From Rhizosphaericola sp047606825 (GTDB lineage: Bacteria; Bacteroidota; Bacteroidia; Chitinophagales; Chitinophagaceae), in the NCBI GenBank assembly GCA_047606825.1, contig JASGDY010000092.1, positions 1-64,000 of the forward strand: DNA of 64,000 nucleotides. The letters are read 5' to 3'. Positions 1-10,547 of this stretch are shown here, piece by piece. Position 1 is the first letter of the stretch, and every line of letters begins with the position of its first letter. The notes beneath the pieces are model-generated. The model worked only from the letters and a program-made list of their open reading frames with translations, did not search any database and was not told the DNA's origin. Made by a program: the position numbers and the translations under genes.

Positions 1-72
1 GGCCCGATATATTTCCAGGGCGACCACGGGCCGATACAGTTCCGGAACGTCGTGGTCACGCCGGCGGAGTAG
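1..72 (+). CDS. DUF1080 (3-keto-disaccharide hydrolase-like) protein, C-terminal end only
   Basis: The window opens inside a gene. Its last 23 codons read in frame 1 and end at a TAG at 70-72. The ending contains FQGDHGPIQFRNV, which matches the usual C-terminal strand of the DUF1080 concanavalin-like domain, where a QGDHGP motif precedes the last beta strand. These proteins are common secreted enzymes in sugar-degrading loci of Bacteroidota, which fits the locus that follows. Everything upstream is outside the window, so the signal peptide and full architecture cannot be judged. Confidence 0.7.
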   Translation, partial: GPIYFQGDHGPIQFRNVVVTPAE

Positions 73-92
73 GGCGTATGGATTTTATTTTT

Positions 93-127
93 AACAGGAG
101 ATTGTCGGCGGGCAATCTCCTGTTTTT
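93..127 (+). terminator. Rho-independent terminator after the DUF1080 gene
   Basis: A perfect 12 bp stem (AACAGGAGATTG at 93-104 with CAATCTCCTGTT at 113-124) closes an 8-base loop and is followed by a T run. It lies 20 bases past the stop codon at 72 and separates the preceding gene from the next transcription unit. Confidence 0.85.
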
Positions 128-572
128 GTGTTATAATACCCAACAGATGCGGGAGGACCGCCCCAAATATGTTGGCGGCGGCATCAATGGAGGAGGACTA
201 CTTGATCTTCGGTAGCTCTATATGTGCCCCATGGTAGAGATTTCATCTTATCAAACATCAAGACAGACACCTGTATCTGTGTTCTCAGTCTACGCATCAA
301 GGCAGTGGCGTACACGGCATGTGCGGTTTCTATGCCGCAAGACAGGTCATCACGATACAAAACAAACGATTGTCCCGAAAAAACACCGCATCAATAAAAA
401 GGTTTAATAACTTTAAGCTGGATTTGCTTAGGGATGTTTTGCATGATGGGGTTGCAAACGGCTAATTGCAGAAGTGATTTTCCGTTTTTGTTCTTCCTCT
501 TGTGATAAAAGGATTATAAACAGTAATACATTGGTCAATTGTCGGGGGTAAACAATAACCGCCTTGAAGAGG
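128..572. other. Intergenic region upstream of the hybrid sensor
   Basis: About 445 bases lie between the terminator and the hybrid two-component gene. Short open frames exist on both strands but none resembles a protein. I see no clear paired TTTG / TAnnTTTG promoter, although the region must hold the promoter of the sensor gene. Confidence 0.4.
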
Positions 573-3500
573 ATGATTAAAATTTCAACGATTTTCATTG
601 TTTTTTTTCTATGTACGAATGGTGTTTTTCTGCGAGCACAAAGCTTTGACCATTTGTACGTGGACAACGGGCTTTCCCAAAGTACCGTTCTTTCCATCTG
701 TCAGGACGCTAGGGGATTCATGTGGTTTGGAACAAGGGATGGACTGAACCGATACGATTCATATCATATAAAAACCTATCGTTCCTCTCCCAACAACAGA
801 TGGTCTATAAGTACGGACGAGTACATCTATGCACTGTTTTCTGATCGTAAAGGCAATGTGTGGGTGGGAACAAGGTGGGGACTCAACAGATATGTACCCG
901 AACGAGATGGCTTTGAGAAGATATTTCGCTCCTCACAAAAAGGTTCAATCAGTGACAACCATATCTACTGTATCACCCAGGATTCCAGAGGACGTCTATG
1001 GTTCGGCACGGAATCAGGGTTGAACATGCTCCCCAATAGTGATTCTCGGTACTTTGTCAACTTCTTCGCGGGGAAAAACAGCATAGTCGGCAACCAGGTA
1101 TATGTTGTCTACGAAGACAAGCAACAACGGATATGGATAGGAACGACAAAGGGGTTGACTTGCATGAAACAATCTGCCGGGCAATGGGACTTCACCCAGT
1201 ACCGGCATGACAACCACGATTCCTCGAGCCTTTCCGACAACTCCATCAAAGCAATCAACCAGGACAGGCAGGGAAATATATGGATAGGCACGGAGTCCGG
1301 AGGTTTGGATAAATGGCACGAAGGGTCGTCCCATTTTACCCATTATAAACATTCTGCCTCAAAAGAGAGTATCGCCAGCAACAACATACGAAAGATATCC
1401 GTCGGAGAGGATGGGCAGCTCTGGATTGCCACTATAGACGGTCTTGACATACTAAACACCACCGACGGTACGATTCAACACATAAAACACGAGCCCGACA
1501 ACCCCCATAGCTTGAGCGACAACTCCATCAAGGACATATACAGGTCAAAGGACGGTATCGTATGGATAGGGACGATGTATGCCGGGGTCAATAGGATGGA
1601 CGATGGTACTCCTTATTTCAAAGTCTATCATTATAGCAAATACACGAACAGTATCAGTAGCGATATTATCAGCTGTATGTTGGCGGATGACAGCAGCCGT
1701 GGGGTATGGATCGGTACGGAGGGGAAAGGCCTGAACTATTGGAACAGAACCACGGACAAGTTTACACATTATTATTACAATCCCTCCAACCCGAATACGA
1801 TCAATTCCAATTTTATAAAAGCCGTCATGAAAGACGATGCTGGCAACCTCTGGATAGGAACCTATCTTGGCGGCATTGACAAGTTAAATATGAAAGCTGG
1901 AACGGTAAGCCACTATAAAAGCACAGCTACCGCCTCTTCTTTGCCAAGCGACAATGTCCTTTGCCTGTTCAGAACACCGACTGGCAATATCTGGGCGGGA
2001 ACGAGCAAAGGGTTATGTGTTTACGACCCTTCCATTGCCAATTTCCGACCAGCGCAAAAAACATTGGACGGAGTAGCAGCGTACTCCAATCGCACGATAC
2101 GCTGCATTGAACAGGATGGACGCCTCAACAGGTGGCTGGGCACTTCCAGCGGCGTTATCCGAATAGACTCCAATGGCAAAGAACATTTTTATCTATCCGA
2201 AGACATGGATGGAGACCATAAGATAAAATGCTATGTGGACTGCATTTTTGAGGACCATCTGCACAACGTGTACATTGGCACACATGGTAGCGGCATTCAC
2301 AGATATGACCCTCGGGTCGACGCTTTTGTCCCTTTTCGGGTAAAAGACGGTCTGCCAAGCAAGAATATCATGGCCATCCAGGAAGACAGCGCTTTCAACT
2401 TATGGATTACCACAGACCATGGTCTGGTATGCCATAACCCGTTTTCGGGCGTGGCGCGTCGATACGACAACCGCGATGGACTCTCGACCAACGAGTTCAA
2501 TGCCAATTCTGCGTGTATGTTGCAAGACGGCACCTTGCTGTTGGGAAGTTACAACGGCTTGGTTACTTTCCGTCCCAATGAATTAAAGGACAATGAAAAC
2601 GTGTCTCCTTCATACTTTACGGAAATGCGTGTCTTTAACCGGACGGTTGGGATTGGCGGCACCGACGGCATTTTGCGTCAAGACATCACAATGACCAAGG
2701 ACTTGGAGCTCCAGTATAACCAAAACGCTTTTGCATTGGACTTTGCTGCGTTAAATTATGGCAGTGCCAGTAAAAACAGTTATGCATACAGGCTCGTCGG
2801 TTTTGAAAAGGAATGGAACAAAACGGAAAAACCTTCCGCTGTCTATATGAACCTGCCCTACGGAAAATATTCCTTAGAAGTCAAAGGAAGCAACAATGAT
2901 GGTTACTGGGGACCGGTTGCCAGACTGGGCATCACGATATTGCCGCCTTGGTGGAAGACCTGGTGGGCTTATCTTTCGTATGGTGTCCTGTTTATTGCGA
3001 TTCTTTATTGTGTCATCCGTTTCTTCCGGCAAAGGGCTCGTCTGGAAAGAGACCTGCATTATGAGCATATCAATGCCCTTAGGAAAGAGGAAATCTACCG
3101 GATGAAGCTTGATTTTTTTACCAAGATTTCCCACGAGATACGCACACCCCTTACATTGATACTTGCCCCCTTGGACAAGATGATGCATGCCGAGTCCCGC
3201 GCATCCCAGGACATTCGCCAGCTACGCAGGGTAAAAAACAGTGCGGAACGACTGTTGAAGCTGGTCGGCGAATTGTTGGATTTCCGGAAAATGGGAAACG
3301 ATGGATTGGCTCCCCATTTTTCCAATGTCCACCTCAAGTCTTTTGTTGAAAAGGTTTATGAATCTTTTGTCCCTCTGGCAGAACAGAAAAACGTAGGCTT
3401 TACCCTCGCGGTATATATAGACGACGACAGTGTCTTTTCATTTGACCCTTCACTGGTCGAAAAGGCGTTGTATAATATATTGTCCAATGCCTTTAAGTTT

Positions 3501-4667
3501 ACGCCCGAGGGCGGCAACGTGGCATTGAGGTGTTTTGTGGACAATAACCAGACTATTCTCTTTGAAATCGAGGACGACGGCATAGGCATTGCTGCGTCCG
3601 AACAACAAAAAATCTTTGAAGACTTTTACCAGGGCAACAGTTCGTCCCCAAAAACAAAAGGATGGGGAATCGGCCTGTCGTTTGCCGCCAACATCATGCG
3701 TAGCCATCAGGGAAATATCGCTGTGGAAAGCCAAAAACAGACAGCCGCCACCAAAGGACATACGATTTTTACCGTTTCCCTACCCTGTGTAGATGCCCAG
3801 GCGCATGAGGCAACGGAGACGATTTTCCATACTTCGACGGAAAATGCCAATAAACCCGACGCCAGGGAGATGCTGCCCGCTGCCCACGACCGACACCGCG
3901 CTACCATTCTTTTAGTGGAAGACAACAACGACGTCCGGGAATTTCTGAAGGAATCCCTCTGCATACAATACAACATACTGGAGGCCAGCAACGGGAAACA
4001 GGGTATGGAACGCGCTTTTTCAGAAATTCCCGACATCATCATCAGCGACGTCATGATGCCGGAGATGGACGGTCTGGACTTGTGCCGCCATACAAAAACA
4101 GATACCAAAACCAGCCACATCCCAGTTATACTACTGACTGCCAAGTCTGAACTGCCGCACCAGATACAAGGTCTTGAAACGGGAGCCGACCTGTACCTTT
4201 CCAAGCCTTTCAGTATGCAGATGCTGGAACTCTCCCTAAGAAACATCATTGCACGACAGGAGGCGATGAAACTGCAATACAGCCAACTGATAACACTGGT
4301 GCCGCAGAACAAGCATATTACATTGCCCGAGGAAAATTTTTTGCAGGAGTTGATGCGGGAAATTGAACAAAGAATGGAAAACGCTGACTTTAAAGTAGCC
4401 AACCTGGCAAGAGCTATGGGCATGAGCCAAACAGTCTTGTACAAAAAAATAAAGTCCCTCACGGGGATGACAATTACCGACCTCGTCAAATCTACGCGCC
4501 TTAAAAGGGCTGGTCAATTGTTGCAGCAGCAAAAAATGACGGTCGCCGAGGTCGCTTACACGGTCGGCTTTACCGATCCAAAATATTTTGGGAAAGAATT
4601 TAAGAAACAATTCGGGCTGTCCCCGTCGGAATATGCCGTCAGTGCCACCTGCGAAGCGTCCCAATAG
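573..4667 (+). CDS. Hybrid two-component system sensor/regulator (HTCS)
   Basis: This single protein of 1364 residues combines sensing, phosphotransfer and DNA binding. In order it has a signal peptide (about 1-22), many two-bladed-propeller repeats with recurring WIGT/WFGT motifs (about 30-700), a Y_Y_Y domain, one membrane segment near 795-815, a histidine kinase with ISHEIRTPL (phosphoacceptor His about 854), an ATPase domain, a receiver domain with LLVEDNNDVREF and phosphoacceptor Asp about 1159 (IISDVMMPEMDG), and a C-terminal AraC-type helix-turn-helix. The family binds an oligosaccharide in the periplasm and switches on the adjacent polysaccharide locus, so it most likely controls the operon starting at 4843. 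I prefer ATG 573. A TTG at 564 in the same frame would add three residues before the hydrophobic segment. Confidence 0.95.
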   Translation: MIKISTIFIVFFLCTNGVFLRAQSFDHLYVDNGLSQSTVLSICQDARGFMWFGTRDGLNRYDSYHIKTYRSSPNNRWSISTDEYIYALFSDRKGNVWVGTRWGLNRYVPERDGFEKIFRSSQKGSISDNHIYCITQDSRGRLWFGTESGLNMLPNSDSRYFVNFFAGKNSIVGNQVYVVYEDKQQRIWIGTTKGLTCMKQSAGQWDFTQYRHDNHDSSSLSDNSIKAINQDRQGNIWIGTESGGLDKWHEGSSHFTHYKHSASKESIASNNIRKISVGEDGQLWIATIDGLDILNTTDGTIQHIKHEPDNPHSLSDNSIKDIYRSKDGIVWIGTMYAGVNRMDDGTPYFKVYHYSKYTNSISSDIISCMLADDSSRGVWIGTEGKGLNYWNRTTDKFTHYYYNPSNPNTINSNFIKAVMKDDAGNLWIGTYLGGIDKLNMKAGTVSHYKSTATASSLPSDNVLCLFRTPTGNIWAGTSKGLCVYDPSIANFRPAQKTLDGVAAYSNRTIRCIEQDGRLNRWLGTSSGVIRIDSNGKEHFYLSEDMDGDHKIKCYVDCIFEDHLHNVYIGTHGSGIHRYDPRVDAFVPFRVKDGLPSKNIMAIQEDSAFNLWITTDHGLVCHNPFSGVARRYDNRDGLSTNEFNANSACMLQDGTLLLGSYNGLVTFRPNELKDNENVSPSYFTEMRVFNRTVGIGGTDGILRQDITMTKDLELQYNQNAFALDFAALNYGSASKNSYAYRLVGFEKEWNKTEKPSAVYMNLPYGKYSLEVKGSNNDGYWGPVARLGITILPPWWKTWWAYLSYGVLFIAILYCVIRFFRQRARLERDLHYEHINALRKEEIYRMKLDFFTKISHEIRTPLTLILAPLDKMMHAESRASQDIRQLRRVKNSAERLLKLVGELLDFRKMGNDGLAPHFSNVHLKSFVEKVYESFVPLAEQKNVGFTLAVYIDDDSVFSFDPSLVEKALYNILSNAFKFTPEGGNVALRCFVDNNQTILFEIEDDGIGIAASEQQKIFEDFYQGNSSSPKTKGWGIGLSFAANIMRSHQGNIAVESQKQTAATKGHTIFTVSLPCVDAQAHEATETIFHTSTENANKPDAREMLPAAHDRHRATILLVEDNNDVREFLKESLCIQYNILEASNGKQGMERAFSEIPDIIISDVMMPEMDGLDLCRHTKTDTKTSHIPVILLTAKSELPHQIQGLETGADLYLSKPFSMQMLELSLRNIIARQEAMKLQYSQLITLVPQNKHITLPEENFLQELMREIEQRMENADFKVANLARAMGMSQTVLYKKIKSLTGMTITDLVKSTRLKRAGQLLQQQKMTVAEVAYTVGFTDPKYFGKEFKKQFGLSPSEYAVSATCEASQ

Positions 4668-4842
4668 CTTTTTGCATAAAAAACACCCACAATAAAACGA
4701 TTTTTTACCCATTCCCTCTGCCTTTTGTCCATGACCTTTATTCCCATGAACAAAGAGGACGGGTGCGGCTTGCCCGAATAAAAGAGGAAACCAAGCATTC
4801 AAATTGACGACTTCTGCCACCAACCTCTCGACAAGAAATATT

Positions 4843-7263
4843 ATGGACTACATAAAAAACAAGATGCCACAACTTTTAAGAAAAAGACGATACCGCAGTG
4901 TGTGGATAGGGATTGCCGCATCCATTGCCTGGCAACCATCGCCAACCATATACCACGAAGGATGGATTGACCTGAACAAAAATGGCCAAAAGGACATCTA
5001 CGAAGATTGGACACAACCCATAAAGGCACGGGTGGACGACTTGGTTGCCCAAATGACCCTTGAGGAAAAAACAAACCAACTGGTGACATTGTATGGCTAC
5101 CGACGCATCCTCCAAGATTCCCTACCGACGGAAGGCTGGGATAAAGAAATATGGAAGGACGGTATCGCCAATATCGACGAACACCTTAACGGGTTTGTCA
5201 ATTGGGGCATGGTTGAGAAAAAGCTGGACTTGGTTACAGACATGAAACGCCATGCTTATGCCATGAACGAAACCCAGAGATTTTTCATTGAAAAAACCAG
5301 GCTGGGGATTCCCGTGGATTTTACCAATGAGGGAATACGCGGAATAGAAGCGTATCAGGCCACGGGCTTTCCCACGCAGTTAAACATGGGGATGACTTGG
5401 GACACGGCATTGGTGCGCCAGATGGGACAGATTACCGGCAGCGAGGCGCGGGCATTGGGCTATACCAATGTATATGCTCCCGTGTTGGATGTTGCCCGAG
5501 ACCAGAGATGGGGCCGTCTTGAAGAATCCTATGGCGAGGCACCCTATTTGGTGGCACGGTTGGGTGTCAATATGGTTGACGGCATACAGCAAGACAATCA
5601 ATGTGCTTCGACGGTAAAACATTTCGCCGTATATAGTGCCAACAAAGGGGCACGTGAGGGGCTGGCCAGAACAGACCCACAGGTTGCCCCACGGGAGGTG
5701 GAAGACGTGTTGCTGTACCCTTTCAAAAGAGTTTTTGCAGAAACGGACATCATGGGTGTCATGTGTTCCTATAACGACTATAACGGCATACCCATCGCCG
5801 GTAGCAACGACTGGCTGATTCATAGACTGCGTAAGGAGATGGGGTTCTCCGGTTACATCGTCAGCGACAGCGACGCACTGGAATACCTGTTTCGGAAGCA
5901 CCACGTTGCCGCCAATCTCAAGGATGCGGTTCGTCAGGCGTATATGGCTGGGCTGGATGTCCGGACAACTTTTGACAAGCCAGACAGCATCATTTATTGT
6001 TTGCGTGAACTGGTTAAGCAAGGCAGCATTCCCGTGGACACGCTTGATGCACGGGTCAGGGACGTATTGGGTGTCAAGTTTAGGCTGGGACTTTTTGACC
6101 ATCCTTATATCGAGAGTGCGTCCCATACTGCCGCTTTCGTCAATAGCGACAGCAACCAAGCTGTAGCATTGAACGCTTCCAGGGAGAGCATCGTACTCCT
6201 AAAAAACAGAAACGACATTTTACCCTTGTCCAAAGAAATCAAAAAAGTTGCCGTAATCGGACCAAACGCTTTGGACGACGACTATGCGCACACCCATTAC
6301 GGTCCATTGGAGTCGCCGAGCGTGACAATGCTCCAGGGAATTGCCCAAAAAATAGGCAAAAGCAACGTGCTGTATGCCAAAGGCTGCGACCTGGTGGACA
6401 AGCACTGGCCCGAAAGTGAAATACTGCCGGAACCCATGTCCGCACAGGAAAAGGCAGAAATGGACAAGGCTGTCGGTATTGCGCGGCAATCGGATATTGC
6501 CATTGTTTTTTTAGGCGGCAATACAATGACGGCAGGCGAAAACAAAAGCCGCACAAGCCTTGACCTTCCCGGCTACCAACTCGACTTGGTAAAAGCCATA
6601 AAGGCCACAGGCAAACCCGTCGTTGTCGTACTGATTGGTGCGCAGCCAATGTCCATCAACTGGATTGACAAGAACATAGATGGTATCCTCTATGCAGGCT
6701 ATCCCGGTGTAAAAGGAGGCATTGCAGTAGCCGATGTCCTTTTTGGAGATTATAATCCGGGTGCAAAGCTGACCTTGACATGGCCAAAATCGGTCGGACA
6801 GCTACCTTTTAACTTTCCCACCAAGCCCAGCGCACAGACAGACAAGGGAGAACTCGCCAAGATAAAAGGGCTTTTGTATCCGTTCGGGTTTGGACTCAGC
6901 TATACTTCGTTCAAATATGCCAACCTGAAAACCCAGGTCAACCAACAAGACGCGCAAAATGGTACTGTTGATGTGTCCGTAGAGGTAACCAACACCGGCA
7001 GCAAAGCCGGAGACGAAGTCGTACAACTCTATTTACGCGATGTATTGAGCAGTGTGACCACTTACGAAAAAAACCTTGTCGGATTTGCACGCATACACCT
7101 TGATGCTGGGCAGGCGCGTACTGTCCATTTCAGGATATACGCTGAAGACTTGAAACTGTGGGACAGAGCCATGAAGCATACAATAGAGCCTGGCGAATTT
7201 ACAGTAATGGCGGGTACATCATCGGAAGATATACGCTTAACGGCTCCTTTTATTTGGAAATGA
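4843..7263 (+). CDS. Glycoside hydrolase family 3 (beta-glucosidase/xylosidase type)
   Basis: An 806-residue secreted glycosidase that removes terminal beta-linked sugars. The N-terminal barrel shows typical GH3 blocks such as APVLDVARDQRWGRLEES and VKHFAVYS. The probable nucleophile is the first Asp of GYIVSDSDALEYL (about residue 342). The second domain carries GENKSRTSLDLPGYQ, where the acid/base Glu is expected, and a fibronectin-III-like domain closes the protein (KAGDEVVQLYLRD). I start at ATG 4843. An upstream TTG at 4804 would place 13 non-hydrophobic residues before the signal-like segment. It begins the operon, and its stop overlaps an ATG at 7260 (ATGA), so it is probably coupled to the SusC gene. 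Substrate cannot be read from the sequence; the neighbours suggest a hexosamine-containing glycan. Confidence 0.93.
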   Translation: MDYIKNKMPQLLRKRRYRSVWIGIAASIAWQPSPTIYHEGWIDLNKNGQKDIYEDWTQPIKARVDDLVAQMTLEEKTNQLVTLYGYRRILQDSLPTEGWDKEIWKDGIANIDEHLNGFVNWGMVEKKLDLVTDMKRHAYAMNETQRFFIEKTRLGIPVDFTNEGIRGIEAYQATGFPTQLNMGMTWDTALVRQMGQITGSEARALGYTNVYAPVLDVARDQRWGRLEESYGEAPYLVARLGVNMVDGIQQDNQCASTVKHFAVYSANKGAREGLARTDPQVAPREVEDVLLYPFKRVFAETDIMGVMCSYNDYNGIPIAGSNDWLIHRLRKEMGFSGYIVSDSDALEYLFRKHHVAANLKDAVRQAYMAGLDVRTTFDKPDSIIYCLRELVKQGSIPVDTLDARVRDVLGVKFRLGLFDHPYIESASHTAAFVNSDSNQAVALNASRESIVLLKNRNDILPLSKEIKKVAVIGPNALDDDYAHTHYGPLESPSVTMLQGIAQKIGKSNVLYAKGCDLVDKHWPESEILPEPMSAQEKAEMDKAVGIARQSDIAIVFLGGNTMTAGENKSRTSLDLPGYQLDLVKAIKATGKPVVVVLIGAQPMSINWIDKNIDGILYAGYPGVKGGIAVADVLFGDYNPGAKLTLTWPKSVGQLPFNFPTKPSAQTDKGELAKIKGLLYPFGFGLSYTSFKYANLKTQVNQQDAQNGTVDVSVEVTNTGSKAGDEVVQLYLRDVLSSVTTYEKNLVGFARIHLDAGQARTVHFRIYAEDLKLWDRAMKHTIEPGEFTVMAGTSSEDIRLTAPFIWK

Positions 7264-7280
7264 TTATAAAAACAAAGAGT

Positions 7281-10200
7281 ATGGGAAAGAAAAAAACGAC
7301 ACTTTCGGCAATTGACCGCACAAAAGGTCGTCTGTTGACAGTGGTACTCCTATTGGGTATTTCGGTAATCAGCCGCAGTCAGCAAACGCACACGATATCA
7401 GGGCTTGTCGTGTCGAAGTCATCTGGGCTGATGGTTGAAAATGCAACCATCCAGAACATCACGACATCCAAAAATGTTGTCACGGACGAAAAAGGGAGGT
7501 TTACCATACCTGCCAATACCAATGACCGCATAGCGGTGTCTGCGCTCAACTATATAAAAGACACAATAACCGTGGGTGCGGGCAAAACATATTATACAGT
7601 TTACCTCAATGATGCTGCCAATAGTCTCAACGATGTCGTTGTGGTGGGCTATGGTTCGGTAAAAAAGGCGGACGTGACGGGTTCCATAGCACAAGCCAAT
7701 ATGGCAGACCTGTTGAAGGCTCCCGTCAAGTCTTTTGACGAAATGCTTGCCGGTCGGGTGGCAGGCGTACAGGTCACCTCCAGTGACGGACAGCCAGGGG
7801 CCAATGTCAATATTGTTGTGAGGGGTGCCAATTCGGTCACGCAGGACAATAGCCCACTGTATGTCATTGACGGCTTTCCCATAGAAAATCCAGACAACAA
7901 CGCACTCAACCCCGACGACATAGAGTCGTTGGAAGTGTTGAAAGATGCGTCCGCAACGGCTATTTACGGTGCCAGAGGAGCCAACGGTGTCATCATTATC
8001 ACGACCAAAAAAGGGAAAGCAGGGGCACCTGTCGTCAGCCTAACGTCGTCTTACGGCATACAAAAAGCCCGCAAAAAAATCGACATGATGCAACCGGCGG
8101 ATTTTGTACAGTATATGCTGGACTATAACTCCGACACGACATCTTGGAACTCGTCCATTTCCGTATCCAGCATCACGCCTTACCAGCTTTACTTCAGCGG
8201 CGGCACCACGATGGCCTATTACCAGGACACCGCAGCCTTCTATGATTGGCAGAGCCGCGTGTTGAGGACTGCCCCAATCCTAAACACAACGTTGAACGTA
8301 AGTGGAGGCAATGGTGGCACACGCTATTCCGTCTCAGGCAACATCGTAAACCAAGACGGCATTATTTTAAATTCCAACTACAAAAGATACCAGGGAAGGG
8401 CTTCGCTGGACCAGACTTTCAACAGTAGGTTCAAGGTCGGCATCAATGCCAACTACAGCCGGCTGGAAATGTCGGGGATTTCCGTAGCCCAGTCCACCAA
8501 CAGCGCGACGACCAACCTTATGTACAGCGTGTGGGGTTACAGACCCGTGCAGGCAAGCCCTGCAAGCCAGGCGGCAACAGGCGTCAACGACGATTATGCC
8601 AGCGAGGACGCATATACCGACGAGTCGGTTTCGTCTTCGCAGGACTATCGGTTCAATCCCGTCAAGAACTTGAAAAACGCATACAGTAAAAACAAGACCG
8701 ACAACCTCATCGTCAATGCCTATCTGGAATACAAGATTATTCCACGGTTGACATTAAGGGTTACAGGAGGCATCAACAATCGCTCCGTCCGACAGGAACG
8801 CTTCAACAATTCCAACACCCAATATGGTAACGCTTATACCAATTCCAATGGTCCAAACGGTTCCATATACGACCTGACCTACAATTCCTGGGTCAACGAA
8901 AACACGCTGACATATTCGAATACTTTTGCCAAAGAACACTCGCTGACCGCAATGGTCGGCATGACGGAACAAAAGAACACGTCTTCGACTTACGGCTACA
9001 CCGCTATACAAGTTCCCAACGAATCGCTAGGCATCAACGCGCTAAGTCAGGGAACGGTTTCATCGACGACATCGCTTGCATCTTCATCTACATTGGCTTC
9101 TTACTTGGCGCGGATTAACTATGGTTACAAGTCCAGATACCTATTGACGCTGTCGGCACGCGAAGACGGTTCTTCCAAGTTTGCCACGGGTAACAAATGG
9201 GGACAGTTTTTCTCGGGCGCGTTGGCGTGGCGCTTTTCCAAGGAAACCTTTTTGCGTAATGTCGCGTTCCTGGACGACGGCAAACTGCGCATGTCATACG
9301 GCGCGACGGGTAACAACAAAGTAAGCGATTTTGCCTATCTGCCAGAATATTCCCAGACGGCAAGCAACACCAGTGTCTATACGTTCAACAATACCGCGGT
9401 AACGGGAGCCGTGCCAACAACCATTGGGAACACAGACCTTAAATGGGAAACCACGTACCAACTAGACCTCGGGCTGGACCTTACTTTTCTTAGAAACAGG
9501 ATTTCCTTTACCGGAGACGTTTACAGCAAGGAAACAAAAAACCTTTTGCTCAACGCTTCCGTACCGACATCCACAGGCTACTCTACCGTTTACAAAAACG
9601 TCGGCAATGTGCAGAACAATGGGCTCGAACTGACCTTAAACACGGTCAATATTACCAATGAAAAATTTACATGGACGTCAACCTTTAATATTTCATTCAA
9701 CAAAAGCAAAGTCCTAAGCTTGGCGGAAGACCAGGAATCCCTACTTTCTTCCATCGCCTGGGACAACAACTGGTCTTCCATTCCAGCATACATTGCCAAG
9801 GTCGGGCAGCCGCTCGGCATGATGTACGGCTATATATGGGACGGTGTGTACCAGTATTCGGACTTTGACGAAAGTGCCAGTGGTACTTATACCTTGAAGA
9901 GTACCGTCACAACCAACGGCAATACAAGGGCCAATATACAGCCCGGCGACATCAAGTACCGGGACGTGAATGGCGACGGCGTTGTGGACGCAAAGGACTA
10001 TACGGTTATAGGACATGGATTGCCGTTGCATATCGGCGGGTTCGGCAACAATTTCTCCTATGCACATTTTGACTTGAACATATTTTTCCAGTGGAGCTGT
10101 GGCAACGACATACAAAATGTCAACAGAATGGTATTTGAAGGCAATGCATTGGGAAAAAGTTTCCTCGAACAATATGCTTCCTACAACAATTACTGGACTT

Positions 10201-10520
10201 CCGAACGTACCAATACCGACCAGTTCCGTGTCAAGGGCTACTATGGCGGCGGCTATTCGTCCAAGACGGTGGAAGACGGCTCCTACCTACGTTTGAAAAC
10301 CATTTCATTAGGCTATAACATGCCTTCCGGATGGCTGAAAAAATACAAAATAAAATCGTTCAGGATTTTTGGCTCTGCCCAGAACCTTGTTACCTGGACA
10401 AGATACAGCGGTGTCGATCCGGAAGTGAATGCATACAGCAGCGTATTGACAGGTGGATTTGACTATTCGCCCTATCCTCGGGCAAAGACCTATGTATTGG
10501 GAGTCAATGTTTCTTTTTAA
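7281..10520 (+). CDS. SusC/RagA-family TonB-dependent outer-membrane porin
   Basis: A 1079-residue TonB-dependent transporter importing oligosaccharides together with its SusD partner. After a signal peptide come a carboxypeptidase-like beta-sandwich (about 35-110), the SusC signature SLNDVVVVGYGSVKKADVTG, a plug domain with YGARGANGVIIITTKKG, and a long 22-stranded barrel ending in an aromatic residue (GVNVSF). Start choice is between ATG 7260, which overlaps the GH3 stop as ATGA, and ATG 7281. I chose 7281 because it gives a more normal N-region before the hydrophobic stretch. The SusD gene starts 27 bases after its stop. Confidence 0.95.
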   Translation: MGKKKTTLSAIDRTKGRLLTVVLLLGISVISRSQQTHTISGLVVSKSSGLMVENATIQNITTSKNVVTDEKGRFTIPANTNDRIAVSALNYIKDTITVGAGKTYYTVYLNDAANSLNDVVVVGYGSVKKADVTGSIAQANMADLLKAPVKSFDEMLAGRVAGVQVTSSDGQPGANVNIVVRGANSVTQDNSPLYVIDGFPIENPDNNALNPDDIESLEVLKDASATAIYGARGANGVIIITTKKGKAGAPVVSLTSSYGIQKARKKIDMMQPADFVQYMLDYNSDTTSWNSSISVSSITPYQLYFSGGTTMAYYQDTAAFYDWQSRVLRTAPILNTTLNVSGGNGGTRYSVSGNIVNQDGIILNSNYKRYQGRASLDQTFNSRFKVGINANYSRLEMSGISVAQSTNSATTNLMYSVWGYRPVQASPASQAATGVNDDYASEDAYTDESVSSSQDYRFNPVKNLKNAYSKNKTDNLIVNAYLEYKIIPRLTLRVTGGINNRSVRQERFNNSNTQYGNAYTNSNGPNGSIYDLTYNSWVNENTLTYSNTFAKEHSLTAMVGMTEQKNTSSTYGYTAIQVPNESLGINALSQGTVSSTTSLASSSTLASYLARINYGYKSRYLLTLSAREDGSSKFATGNKWGQFFSGALAWRFSKETFLRNVAFLDDGKLRMSYGATGNNKVSDFAYLPEYSQTASNTSVYTFNNTAVTGAVPTTIGNTDLKWETTYQLDLGLDLTFLRNRISFTGDVYSKETKNLLLNASVPTSTGYSTVYKNVGNVQNNGLELTLNTVNITNEKFTWTSTFNISFNKSKVLSLAEDQESLLSSIAWDNNWSSIPAYIAKVGQPLGMMYGYIWDGVYQYSDFDESASGTYTLKSTVTTNGNTRANIQPGDIKYRDVNGDGVVDAKDYTVIGHGLPLHIGGFGNNFSYAHFDLNIFFQWSCGNDIQNVNRMVFEGNALGKSFLEQYASYNNYWTSERTNTDQFRVKGYYGGGYSSKTVEDGSYLRLKTISLGYNMPSGWLKKYKIKSFRIFGSAQNLVTWTRYSGVDPEVNAYSSVLTGGFDYSPYPRAKTYVLGVNVSF

Positions 10521-10547
10521 TCGTAAATGTCATAAAAACAGATAACC

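Noticed and set aside
222..407. A 61-codon open frame before the hybrid sensor
   Set aside because: No similarity, no signal or domain features, and no good start context.
1000..2500. Regularly spaced repeats suggesting a CRISPR or tandem DNA repeat
   Set aside because: They are coding repeats of the propeller domain (WIGT/WFGT blades) with diverged DNA, not exact repeats with spacers. No CRISPR array was seen anywhere in the window.
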